DNA from: Limnoraphis robusta CS-951
GTDB lineage: Bacteria; Cyanobacteriota; Cyanobacteriia; Cyanobacteriales; Microcoleaceae
Assembly: GCF_000972705.2 (NCBI RefSeq)
Contig: NZ_LATL02000279.1
Location: 36,151-50,263, forward strand
Direction: 5' to 3'
DNA: 14,113 nucleotides
Part shown: piece by piece, positions 1-7,021 of the stretch
How positions within the stretch are numbered: the first letter of the stretch is position 1
How the letters are laid out: each line of letters starts with the position of its first letter
The notes under the pieces: model-generated
The model's input: the letters and a program-made list of their open reading frames with translations, nothing else
Database searches by the model: none
What the model was told of the DNA's origin: nothing
Position numbers and translations under genes: made by a program

Positions 1-1
1 T

Positions 2-49
2 ACCTCTACTGTGATAGGAGAAATCCTGTCTCAGCAAGTCGAGTCGTAG
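2..49 (+). pseudogene. 3' end of an IS200/IS605-type TnpB gene (partial, runs off the window)
   Basis: Read in the frame that stops at TAG 47-49, the first bases give a short tail ending in SQQVES. It is followed at once by the hairpin that typically closes cyanobacterial tnpB elements. The rest of the gene lies upstream of the window, so whether it is intact cannot be said. TnpB is the RNA-guided nuclease of IS200/IS605 and IS1341-type elements. The assignment rests on the tail together with the downstream hairpin and on my memory of such ends; the peptide alone is too short to be diagnostic. Confidence 0.45.
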
Positions 50-90
50 AATGAAGAATCCCCGCCTTTTAAGGCGTGGGAGTGTCAATC
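50..90 (+). mobile_element. right-end hairpin of an IS200/IS605-type element
   Basis: Just after the tnpB-like stop codon lies a GC-rich inverted repeat (CCCCGCCTT, short loop, AAGGCGTGGG) followed by AGTGTCAA. Subterminal hairpins of this kind mark the ends of IS200/IS605-family elements, and the same segment normally forms the 3' part of the TnpB-associated omega RNA. The exact element boundary cannot be fixed without an empty site. A TACAAT box at 108-113 lies just outside. Confidence 0.45.
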
Positions 91-298
91 TATCTAGACA
101 AACAGGATACAATAGACCCGAAAGTTAACATTCTGGGTCTTCAAATCCAAAAAATTTATCGATAGTCTTCATCGGAAGCAGGGGCGCTGTCAAGACAGGC
201 TGGAAGCGATTGCTACAGAGATAGCTAAACTCAGCCTGATATGATTTCTGCAACCGAAACATTGTCCGAACCCAACAGGCCGATTGAAAGGAGAATCT

Positions 299-2836
299 AT
301 GACTCAATCCCTCCCAACCGTAAATGAATGTCCGATTCAAATTGAGGACGACCGCACTGGAATGAGTGTGGACACGCTCAAGCGGGCCTTTGCGGATAAT
401 CTTTTCTATTTGCAAGGGAAGTATGAGTCCTTTGCCACCCCCGATGACTTTTACATGGCGCTCGCCTACACATTGCGCGATCGCTTACTCAACCGTTGGC
501 TGAAAACCTTTAAAACCTATGTAGAAAACAACGTTAAGGTTGTCTACTATCTCTCGGCTGAGTTTTTGATGGGGCGTCATCTTGGCAACAGTCTGATCAA
601 CCTACACGTCTATGAAAAAATCCGTCAGGCGGTTGAAGAGTCTGGCTTAAACTTAGACGAACTGTTAGAACGAGAACCTGACCCCGGTTTAGGGAATGGA
701 GGCTTAGGACGTTTAGCTGCTTGTTTCCTCGACTCTTTGGCTACCTTAGAAATTCCGGCTGTTGGTTGTGGCTTACGCTATGAGTTTGGGATTTTCCACC
801 AAATGATTCAGGATGGTTGGCAAGCTGAAATTCCTGATAAATGGCTGCGTTTTGGCAACCCTTGGGAAATTGCCCGTCCGGATCAGGCCGTCGAGGTGAA
901 ATTTGGCGGTCATACGGAAATGTACCATGATGATAAGGGTCAGTATCGGGTGCGTTGGATTCCCTCAACGACTGCCATTGGTATTCCCTACGATACGCCT
1001 GTTCCCGGATATGACACCAATACCGTTAACCCCTTGCGGTTGTGGCGGGCAGAAGCGAGTGATGATTTCAACTTTGATGCGTTTAACGCCGGGAACTATG
1101 ATGGGGCGGTTGCGGAAAAAATGCGATCGGAAACCATTTCTAAGGTTCTCTACCCCAACGACAACACGCCTCAAGGCAAGCAACTGAGACTCGAGCAGCA
1201 ATTTTTCTTTGTGTCTTGTACCTTACAAGATATTATTCGCATTCACCTGATGCGTCATAAGAGTCTGCACAATCTCTATGAAACAACGGCGATTCAGCTT
1301 AATGATACTCATCCGGCGGTGGCGATCGCTGAAATGATGCGACTGTTGTTGGATGAACATGGCTTTGACTGGGATGATGCTTGGCGGATTACCCAAACCA
1401 CTTTTGCCTACACGAACCATACTCTAATGCCAGAGGCGCTAGAAAAATGGTCTGTGACGTTGTTTGGCTATCTCCTGCCTCGCCATCTGGAAATCATCTA
1501 TGAAATTAATCGTCGTTTTCTCGAAGATGTTAAGCTCTGGTATCCTGGTGATGAAGGGATGTTAGCCCGTTTATCACTCATTCAAGAAGGCCCAGAACAA
1601 TATGTCCGCATGGCAAATTTAGCCTGTGTGGGATCTCACGCAATTAATGGTGTGGCAGCACTGCACACAGAACTGTTAAAACAAGATACGCTGCGAGATT
1701 TCTACAAGATTTGGCCTGAGAAGTTCTTCAATAAAACAAACGGTGTTACTCCTCGTCGCTGGGTGTTATTGAGCAATCCTAAACTGTCTGAGCTTTATAC
1801 CTCTAAAATTGGTAAGGGTTGGCTCAAGGATCTCGATCAACTTCGCAAGATTGAAGCTTACATTGAAGATGCCGGATTCCGTGAACAATGGCATCAGATT
1901 AAGTTAGAAAACAAACAGAAACTCGCTGATTACATCTGGAAACACAATGGCATTGCGGTTGATCCCAATTCCATGTTTGATGTGCAGGTGAAGCGGATTC
2001 ACGAATACAAACGCCAGCATTTGTGTGTACTGCACATTATCACGCTGTACAACCGGATTAAGCAAAATCCTAACATTGAGGTGACTCCCCGGACTTTCAT
2101 TTTTGGAGGGAAGGCGGCACCGGGATATTTCATGGCGAAACTGATGATTAAACTCATCAATGCCGTCGCTGAAGTTGTTAACAATGATCCGGATGTACGC
2201 GGACGGCTGAAGGTGGTTTTCTTAGCGAATTTTAATGCTTCTCTGGGTCAGAAAATCTATCCGGCTGCGGATTTGTCCGAACAAATTTCAACGGCGGGTA
2301 AAGAAGCTTCTGGTACGGGTAACATGAAGTTTGCTATGAATGGCGCGATGACGATTGGTACCCTTGATGGTGCAAATATTGAAATCCGTGAAGAAGCTGG
2401 AGAAGAGAATTTCTTCTTGTTTGGTTTAACGGCTGATCAAGTCTACAAAGTTAAAGCTGCGGGTTATAATCCCTCGGAATACTACAGCAAGAATGCTGAG
2501 TTAAAAGCCGTGATGGATCGCCTAACATCGGGATTTTTCTCTCATGGGGATAAGGAATTGTTTAAACCCATGACTGATTCTTTCATGCACCATGATCCTT
2601 ATATGCTGTTTGCTGATTATCAGTCTTACATTGATTGTCAAGAACGAGCCAGCAAAGTATTCCAGGATCGTGATGCTTGGACTCGAATGGCAATTTTGAA
2701 TGCCGTTCGTATGGGTAAGTTTTCTAGCGATCGCACGATCAAAGAGTATTGTGAACAGATCTGGAATGTTAAACCTGTTCCCATTCAACTGGAAGAATAC
2801 AATCAAGATTCTGCGGTTTTAAAGGTCGCTAAGTAA
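299..2836 (+). CDS. glgP: glycogen/starch/alpha-glucan phosphorylase (GT35)
   Basis: Glycogen phosphorylase removes glucose from the non-reducing ends of glycogen as glucose-1-phosphate, using inorganic phosphate and a pyridoxal phosphate cofactor; in cyanobacteria it mobilises glycogen in the dark. The 845-residue product has the family's normal length. The N-terminal half carries the conserved GLGNGGLGRLAACF segment near residues 130-143, and the C-terminal half carries EASGTGNMKFAMNG, in which K677 is the expected PLP-linked lysine, followed by TLDGANIEI. I chose ATG 299 because AAGGAG at 288-293 sits 5 nt upstream; an in-frame TTG at 284 would place that ribosome site inside the gene. The gene stands alone, with insertion-element-like sequence on both sides. 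No clear terminator follows: the hairpin at 2874-2896 lacks a T-run. Three HIP1 octamers lie inside. Confidence 0.97.
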   Translation: MTQSLPTVNECPIQIEDDRTGMSVDTLKRAFADNLFYLQGKYESFATPDDFYMALAYTLRDRLLNRWLKTFKTYVENNVKVVYYLSAEFLMGRHLGNSLINLHVYEKIRQAVEESGLNLDELLEREPDPGLGNGGLGRLAACFLDSLATLEIPAVGCGLRYEFGIFHQMIQDGWQAEIPDKWLRFGNPWEIARPDQAVEVKFGGHTEMYHDDKGQYRVRWIPSTTAIGIPYDTPVPGYDTNTVNPLRLWRAEASDDFNFDAFNAGNYDGAVAEKMRSETISKVLYPNDNTPQGKQLRLEQQFFFVSCTLQDIIRIHLMRHKSLHNLYETTAIQLNDTHPAVAIAEMMRLLLDEHGFDWDDAWRITQTTFAYTNHTLMPEALEKWSVTLFGYLLPRHLEIIYEINRRFLEDVKLWYPGDEGMLARLSLIQEGPEQYVRMANLACVGSHAINGVAALHTELLKQDTLRDFYKIWPEKFFNKTNGVTPRRWVLLSNPKLSELYTSKIGKGWLKDLDQLRKIEAYIEDAGFREQWHQIKLENKQKLADYIWKHNGIAVDPNSMFDVQVKRIHEYKRQHLCVLHIITLYNRIKQNPNIEVTPRTFIFGGKAAPGYFMAKLMIKLINAVAEVVNNDPDVRGRLKVVFLANFNASLGQKIYPAADLSEQISTAGKEASGTGNMKFAMNGAMTIGTLDGANIEIREEAGEENFFLFGLTADQVYKVKAAGYNPSEYYSKNAELKAVMDRLTSGFFSHGDKELFKPMTDSFMHHDPYMLFADYQSYIDCQERASKVFQDRDAWTRMAILNAVRMGKFSSDRTIKEYCEQIWNVKPVPIQLEEYNQDSAVLKVAK
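477..484. repeat. HIP1 octamer GCGATCGC (first of six)
   Basis: The palindrome GCGATCGC occurs at 477-484, 1322-1329, 2727-2734, 3947-3954, 7542-7549 and 8043-8050. Such over-representation (Highly Iterated Palindrome 1) is characteristic of many cyanobacterial genomes and supports the taxonomic reading. Confidence 0.9.
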
Positions 2837-2873
2837 TCTCTCCGCATCTTTTGTTTATTGATCGAGCGTAAAA

Positions 2874-2930
2874 CCCCGTCCCAAGAGTGGGCGGGGATGT
2901 AAGCGAGCGAGAGTCTCTGGTACAATACGA
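2874..2930 (+). mobile_element. GC hairpin plus TACAAT box, resembling an IS200/IS605-type left end
   Basis: CCCCGTCC (2874-2881) pairs over 8 bp, one of them G-U, with GGGCGGGG (2889-2896) across a 7-nt loop. About 24 nt later comes TACAAT (2921-2926), which could be the -10 box of a promoter for the structured segment downstream; no good -35 is visible. From memory, a GC hairpin followed by such a box is common at the start of cyanobacterial IS200/IS605-type elements. No transposase ORF follows, so at most this is a remnant or a non-autonomous element. It could instead be the glgP 3'-end hairpin, but it lacks a T-run. Confidence 0.35.
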
Positions 2931-2932
2931 AT

Positions 2933-3240
2933 ACCTATCACCAGACTAGACATTTCTTGACTGCAACTTGGTATGTTGGAGAATAGGAAAAAGTGGTTTG
3001 TCCGTGACGATAGAAGTGGTCAAAGACCAGCCCCGATGAGTGTGAGGGATGCCCCAGGAGTGGGAAGAACAGAAACTTCTTCTCTCTACTGCTAGTCAGA
3101 CGGAGAGACTTTCTTACGGTCAATTACCCGTATGCGACAGATCCGAAGTGGTCTAGTTGTAAGCCACATCCCCTTGTGGGTGGGGCATTTGACTCTGTAG
3201 AATTGACTTTCCCCTGTTAACAAAAGCAGGGGATTTTTTT
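2933..3240 (+). ncRNA. candidate structured RNA, possibly an orphan HEARO/IscB-type omega RNA
   Basis: No convincing ORF covers this stretch, yet it has dense complementarity. TGGTC/GACCA (3017-3021 with 3025-3029) is a 3-nt-loop hairpin. ATGCCCCA (3049-3056) pairs perfectly with TGGGGCAT (3181-3188) and closes a domain of about 120 nt. Inside that domain are GGGAAGAA/TTCTTCTC (3062-3069 with 3077-3084, one G-U), TACGG/CCGTA (3115-3119 with 3128-3132), and GTGGT/GCCAC (3148-3152 with 3163-3167, one G-U), which competes with CCACA/TGTGG (3164-3168 with 3175-3179). An intrinsic terminator ends the unit and a TACAAT box lies at 2921-2926. The overall look recalls HEARO RNAs, the omega RNAs found next to IscB genes in cyanobacteria. 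That class name is from memory and not tested, and no IscB gene is in the window. Both transcript ends are estimates. Confidence 0.45.
3210..3240 (+). terminator. intrinsic terminator
   Basis: TCCCCTG (3210-3216) pairs with CAGGGGA (3227-3233) over 7 bp across a 10-nt loop, directly followed by seven T (3234-3240). It has no ORF just upstream on the plus strand, which is a main reason to think the preceding segment is a transcribed RNA. Confidence 0.85.
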
Positions 3241-3250
3241 GGGAAGGGAG

Positions 3251-3280
3251 TTGACAGACAGGGGCGACTCCTGGTATACT
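3251..3280 (+). promoter_or_regulatory. near-consensus sigma-70 promoter
   Basis: TTGACA (3251-3256), an 18-nt spacer and TATACT (3275-3280), with TGG directly before the -10 giving an extended -10 element. Transcription would start near 3287. Only a 28-codon ORF lies immediately downstream; beyond it the transcript would run antisense to the 3' end of the minus-strand gene at 3408. Confidence 0.65.
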
Positions 3281-3304
3281 TTAAAGAGTACCTTAAACAA
3301 TTGG

Positions 3305-3391
3305 ATGTTTAAAAAAATATTTTTTTCGCAAATATCCGATTATACTAAAAATAATACCACAGGCTCCGAAAAAGTCAAGAGGGTAGACTAA
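3305..3391 (+). CDS. possible 28-residue small protein (or none)
   Basis: ATG 3305 opens a 28-codon frame, rich in lysine and asparagine, starting MFKKIFFSQISDY and ending KVKRVD. It begins about 18 nt after the expected start of the strong promoter at 3251-3280. There is no good ribosome-binding site, and the first codons overlap an inverted repeat (3293-3299 with 3306-3312) and a run of A and T that forms a 16-bp palindrome (3311-3326). A very short RNA ending around that A/T run is an equally good reading. I recognise no family. Confidence 0.18.
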   Translation: MFKKIFFSQISDYTKNNTTGSEKVKRVD

Positions 3392-3407
3392 AAATAGGCT
3401 GACCGAG

Positions 3408-4034
3408 TTACTGGGGATTAAAATTTCTAAATTCTCGAAATTGCAATCCTTCTGATAGGATTTGTACCTGACAACTTAAGGGAATTTGATCAAAATTACA
3501 AATATAGAAAGCCAGTAAATCCCCCTGACGATTACAAACCCGCAAATTATAACCATAGCGTCTTGTTACGGAGGCAAATCGACTGACAAATACATATTGT
3601 CCCATGTATTTTTCTCGATTCCAGTTAATCCGATTGACAACAAGAGTGACTAAATTATTAACATACAAATCCGGCTGAAGCTGTGTAATTTTGGGTTCAA
3701 CAAACCAAGTTTCTAGAATGGGATATTGTTCTGTTTCATCGGAAAGTTGTTCAGCGTTAAGTTGAAGATCTATGTCTGATTCCACCGGCTGAGTTGGAGT
3801 CGGTAAAGTAGAATATCCATAGAGTTCTTGTGCTAACCATAAACTGGGGATACTGGGTTCAGTTTGAGATAAGGGCGGCGAGGGTAAGACTTCCATCTCC
3901 CAGAAACAGGGTTTAGGAGTTTTACTGATCACAAGGTTTTCTGTTTGCGATCGCACAGGTTGAACGATAGAGGTTAAACTCCAAAACACAGTGAATATTA
4001 ATTTTAGGAATGGATATCGCGGTTGAGAGTGCAT
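3408..4034 (-). CDS. secreted protein of unknown function
   Basis: A 208-residue protein with an N-terminal Sec-type signal: a short basic start (MHSQPRYPFLK), a hydrophobic stretch (LIFTVFWSLTSIV) and a likely cleavage after VRS near residue 28. The mature part begins with a proline- and serine-rich linker, followed by a conserved-looking C-terminal half with aromatic and cysteine residues (for example YMGQYVFVSRFASV, and CNRQGDLLAFYICNF with two cysteines). I recognise no family. ATG 4034 is preferred over the in-frame TTG at 4055 because it gives a compact signal peptide, although neither has a strong ribosome site. It lies downstream of the SLH-protein gene but is separated from it by a terminator-like hairpin, so it probably has its own promoter. 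Confidence 0.7.
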   Translation of the reverse strand: MHSQPRYPFLKLIFTVFWSLTSIVQPVRSQTENLVISKTPKPCFWEMEVLPSPPLSQTEPSIPSLWLAQELYGYSTLPTPTQPVESDIDLQLNAEQLSDETEQYPILETWFVEPKITQLQPDLYVNNLVTLVVNRINWNREKYMGQYVFVSRFASVTRRYGYNLRVCNRQGDLLAFYICNFDQIPLSCQVQILSEGLQFREFRNFNPQ

Positions 4035-4057
4035 AGAGATTTTAGGGCTATTCAATC

Positions 4058-4109
4058 AAAAAAAACTTCCCTACAATTCCGTTCAATAACGTAAAATCAG
4101 GGAAAGTTT
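4058..4109 (-). terminator. probable intrinsic terminator of the SLH-protein gene
   Basis: On the minus strand AAACTTTCCCT (4109-4099) pairs with AGGGAAGTTT (4072-4063), with one bulged A, and runs into eight T (plus-strand A 4058-4065). The 26-nt loop contains an inner CGTT/AACG stem (4080-4083 with 4088-4091). It starts 38 nt after the SLH gene's stop codon. Confidence 0.55.
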
Positions 4110-4147
4110 AAAGTTGTCAAATAAAGGGTTTAAAATTGTAGACTCCC

Positions 4148-5557
4148 TCACTTATTCGGCTTGACAATATAATCGGATGAAATCGGTTCAGCTTTGCCGG
4201 ATTCAACTAAAGCTTGATAAATCATAGCTGAGACTTCCGCCCGAGTTGCAGGTTGATTGGGATTGAGAGTATTTTGTTCGGGATGATTAACGACTAATCC
4301 CGCTTCTGTGGCGGCGGCGATTTTCTCAACCGCCCATTTGGGAATTTGATCGGCATCCTGGTAAACTTTTAAAGTTTCTTCAGGATTTCTCGGGGGTTTG
4401 AGATCCAACCCACTGACTAAAGCGACTAAAACCTGAACGCGAGGTACGACTTCATTGGGAAGAAAGATCTCACCGGGATAACCTTTCATAAAGCCCGTTT
4501 GAGTGACATCAACAATCGCCTGTTGCGCCCAGTTGTCTGGCTTTACATCTTTATAATTGAGTTGAGCGGATTGATCTTTTTGAGGAATAAAGGCATTTTC
4601 GAGTTGAGCGGCGAGTTCTGCCCGAGTGATCGGTTTATCAGGTTGAAACGTACCATCTTTGTAGGGAACGATAATCTGATTTTCAGTCGTATACTCAATA
4701 AACTCTTTAGCCCAGAACTCGGACGGTACATCAGAAAGCACGAAGAATGGTACTGGTGTAGGAATTTCAGCTTTGCTTTGAGGGCTAGCTTTTGTATCAG
4801 GTTGAGCGGCTTGTTGTTGGCTTTGAGGACTAGCTGCTGTTTGCGGTTGAGCGGCTTGTTGTTGGCTTTGAGGACTAGCTGCTGTTTGCGGTTGAGCGGC
4901 TTGTTGTTGGCTTTGAGGGCTAGCTGCTGTTTGCGGTTGAGCGGCTTGTTGTTGGCTTTGAGGGCTAGCTGCTGTTTGCGGTTGAGGGGCTTGTTGTTGG
5001 CTTTGAGGGCTAGCTTCTGTTTGCGGTTGAGGGGCTTGTTGTTGGCTTTGAGGACTAGCTGCTGTTTGCGGTTGAGTCGTCGTTGACTCTTGAGTGGGAA
5101 TAGGTACAATAGTCGTCTGTGAACCCGGATTTTCCTGAGACTCAGACGCATCAGGCGGTGTGAAGAAAAAGGGAGTAATCATCCACCAAGCCGGACTGAC
5201 ATCTGTTGAGCGAGAAGGGCTTTCTGGAGTCGGAGCAGGCGAGAAGGATTGAAATACATTTCCCGAAGAGGTAGCAGGTACAGAGACTGGCTGTGGACTT
5301 GCTTGTTGTTGCCGATGCTGCAAGAGAGAGTTTTCTAAAACTTGGGATAAATTAAATTGGTCTGAGACACTCGATTGAGGAGTGGGCAGAATAGCAGGTG
5401 AAGTGAACTTTTGCCTGTAGGCTTTAGCGTCTTTACCCAACACCCAAAATAAAATACCGCCCATCGCTAAAAGTGCGATTAAAACGGCAATCCACTCATC
5501 GTTATTGCGAGATGAAGCTTGGGGTGAGGATGAATTTGGAGGCAATGAATTTGACAT
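4148..5557 (-). CDS. membrane-anchored SLH-domain protein with a Pro/Gln repeat linker
   Basis: The 469-residue product has a short polar N-terminus and one transmembrane helix near residues 22-41 (WIAVLIALLAMGGILFWVLG). A long low-complexity linker follows and contains six 15-residue Q/A/P/S-rich repeats at about residues 163-253. The C-terminus holds three S-layer homology (SLH) domains, near 273-320 (SEFWAKEFIEY, then ITRAELAAQL), 337-385 (DNWAQQAIVDV) and 400-455 (KWAVEKIAAA, then ATRAEVSAMIYQAL). SLH domains bind secondary cell-wall polymers or peptidoglycan-linked glycan, so an inner-membrane anchor that reaches to the wall through a flexible spacer is a reasonable inference. There is no beta-barrel porin domain, unlike the common cyanobacterial SLH porins. 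In-frame starts at 5566, 5581 and 5590 (TTG) are possible and none has a clear ribosome site; ATG 5557 gives the cleanest membrane topology. ctpB lies 126 bp upstream on the same strand. Confidence 0.88.
   Translation of the reverse strand: MSNSLPPNSSSPQASSRNNDEWIAVLIALLAMGGILFWVLGKDAKAYRQKFTSPAILPTPQSSVSDQFNLSQVLENSLLQHRQQQASPQPVSVPATSSGNVFQSFSPAPTPESPSRSTDVSPAWWMITPFFFTPPDASESQENPGSQTTIVPIPTQESTTTQPQTAASPQSQQQAPQPQTEASPQSQQQAPQPQTAASPQSQQQAAQPQTAASPQSQQQAAQPQTAASPQSQQQAAQPQTAASPQSQQQAAQPDTKASPQSKAEIPTPVPFFVLSDVPSEFWAKEFIEYTTENQIIVPYKDGTFQPDKPITRAELAAQLENAFIPQKDQSAQLNYKDVKPDNWAQQAIVDVTQTGFMKGYPGEIFLPNEVVPRVQVLVALVSGLDLKPPRNPEETLKVYQDADQIPKWAVEKIAAATEAGLVVNHPEQNTLNPNQPATRAEVSAMIYQALVESGKAEPISSDYIVKPNK
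4800..5069 (-). repeat. six tandem 45-bp repeats coding for the Q/A/P/S linker
   Basis: Six units start at 4800, 4845, 4890, 4935, 4980 and 5025 with no insertions or deletions, and differ from each other at only a few bases. Each encodes a variant of PQTAASPQSQQQAAQ. Because 45 is a multiple of three, the repeat is open in other frames too, which creates long false ORFs on both strands here. Copy number is likely to vary between strains by slippage or recombination. Confidence 0.97.
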
Positions 5558-5645
5558 AAAACACATTGATTCACACAACATCACCCTCAAGATTAGCCGC
5601 TATTTTCCTCTGTGGCAATTCATCTCCAGAGAGACCAGAGAGCTA

Positions 5646-5673
5646 GGGCAAATGGCGATGCCTAAATTTGCCC
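5646..5673. other. perfect 8-bp hairpin between ctpB and the SLH gene
   Basis: GGGCAAAT (5646-5653) and ATTTGCCC (5666-5673) form a perfect 8-bp stem with a 12-nt loop, starting 11 nt after the ctpB stop codon. No T-run follows on the minus strand, so it may be an attenuating or 3'-end-stabilising hairpin and not a classical terminator. Next to it is a direct duplication of CCAGAGAG (5626-5633 and 5635-5642). Confidence 0.5.
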
Positions 5674-5683
5674 ACAAAAGCTT

Positions 5684-7021
5684 TTATTTAGGATTCTCGC
5701 GTTCACTAATCGCCAGAGGTCGTGAAGCGGCTTCAGTCGCTAGAATGTTGATGGCGCGAGCATAGTAAGGATCTCCTTGAGTCCCAATTAATTGAGGATC
5801 GCTAGCGAGTTGCTTTTTCTGATCGTCGGTCAGCTCTAGTTTAACGTCGGGTGTGACTCCTTTTTTGCTAATGTCGGTGCCATTGGGCGTGTAGTAATGG
5901 GCAATTGTTACCGCTAAACCGGAACCATCAGATAAGGAAAACACCGATTGTACTAAAGCTTTGCCAAAGGTTTGATCGCCCATAATCACGGCTCGCTGAT
6001 TGTCTTTCATGGCTCCGGCGAGGATTTCGCTGGCACTGGCGGAGTTTCCATCAACGAGAACAACGGTGGGTAAAGTGGTGATTGCGGTGCGGTTGGCTCG
6101 GATTTCTTGGGTTTCGCCATCGCGATCAACAGTGCTGACAATCATGCCATCATCCATCCACATTCGGGCAATTTCAATACTACTGCGGAGCAAACCTCCG
6201 GGATTCCCGCGTAAATCGAGGACGAAGGCTTCTGCTTGTTTTTCGACCAACTCTTCCATCGCTTCTTTCATCTGTTCGGCGGCGTGGGAGTTGAACTCGC
6301 GCAACTGAATATATCCAACTTTTCGCTCTCCTTCGGTATTGAGGCGATAGTAGACGGCTTCGAGTTCAATCCTCGCGCGAGTGAGGGTGACATTGAACTC
6401 TTCTTGGCCTGCGCGTTTAATTCGCACTTCAACTTGAGTTCCGACATTACCCCGAATTTTTTCGGCGGCATTATCAACGCTCATCCCTTGGGTTGAGATG
6501 CCATCAATCTCTAGAATTTGATCTCCTGCTTGAATTCCGGCGGCTTGGGCGGGAGAATTTTTAATGGGAGAAACAACAACGATGCTTTTCGTTTTCTCAT
6601 CGAGTGAAAGCTGCATTCCCACACCAGACAGTTCTCCGGCGGTTTGACTGGTCAACCGCTCATACTGTTTCGGGTCCATGAAACGGGTGTAGGGATCATT
6701 AAGCTGTTCAAGAGCTTGACGTAAGGCGCGATAAGCTTCTTCACGGGATGAATATTCTTTGCTTAATAGCTCTTGTCGAATGGCTTTCCAGTTTTTGCGG
6801 TTGAAGCTGGGATCGACATACTCTCGATAGACAATTTGCCATGCTTCATCTAGAACTGCTTTGGGGCTGTTTTTCAGGCTCGCGTGGACTGCATTGCTCA
6901 ATCCCGGAACCGCTATTGTCGAGATGGCTGCAATTACCATCAGGCGTTGAGCTTTACTACGGATTGCCCCACTTAGGAGGCGATTGCAAAATGAAGAAAA
7001 GCTTCCTGCGTTGTCGTTCAT
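5684..7021 (-). CDS. ctpB: carboxyl-terminal processing protease, CtpB type (S41 family)
   Basis: A 445-residue periplasmic or lumenal serine protease of the tail-specific family, which cleaves substrates near their C-termini. A signal sequence covers about residues 22-47 (hydrophobic MVIAAISTIAVPGL, then a likely cleavage after VHA). The prodomain-like segment AVLDEAWQIVYREYVD follows. A PDZ domain spans about 132-205 (GVGMQLSL; SPIKNSPAQAAGIQAGDQILEID). The S41 catalytic core contains LDLRGNPGG (near 268-276), the Ser nucleophile S329 in GNSASASEI and the general-base lysine K354 in TFGKALVQS, exactly 25 residues later as usual. The sequence resembles CtpB more than CtpA, the D1-processing enzyme, which has a GVGLEI-type PDZ start; CtpC is also close, so the letter is less certain than the family. 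ATG 7021 has AGGA 7 nt upstream. It may be cotranscribed with the SLH gene downstream. Confidence 0.93.
   Translation of the reverse strand: MNDNAGSFSSFCNRLLSGAIRSKAQRLMVIAAISTIAVPGLSNAVHASLKNSPKAVLDEAWQIVYREYVDPSFNRKNWKAIRQELLSKEYSSREEAYRALRQALEQLNDPYTRFMDPKQYERLTSQTAGELSGVGMQLSLDEKTKSIVVVSPIKNSPAQAAGIQAGDQILEIDGISTQGMSVDNAAEKIRGNVGTQVEVRIKRAGQEEFNVTLTRARIELEAVYYRLNTEGERKVGYIQLREFNSHAAEQMKEAMEELVEKQAEAFVLDLRGNPGGLLRSSIEIARMWMDDGMIVSTVDRDGETQEIRANRTAITTLPTVVLVDGNSASASEILAGAMKDNQRAVIMGDQTFGKALVQSVFSLSDGSGLAVTIAHYYTPNGTDISKKGVTPDVKLELTDDQKKQLASDPQLIGTQGDPYYARAINILATEAASRPLAISERENPK

Noticed and set aside
284..298. Upstream TTG as the glgP start
   Set aside because: The AAGGAG ribosome site at 288-293 would lie inside the coding sequence, while it is ideally placed for ATG 299.
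2938..3123. 61-codon minus-strand ORF in the structured non-coding segment
   Set aside because: No family resemblance and no ribosome site, and it runs against the terminator that defines a plus-strand transcript.
2933..3240. RNase P RNA, tmRNA or SRP RNA as identity of the structured segment
   Set aside because: None of the universally conserved motifs of these RNAs could be found in the interval.
4499..5151. Long ORFs on the plus strand and in another minus frame across the SLH gene
   Set aside because: They exist only because the 45-bp repeat is a multiple of three and has no stops in other frames; their products are monotonous leucine/serine or lysine/asparagine repeats.
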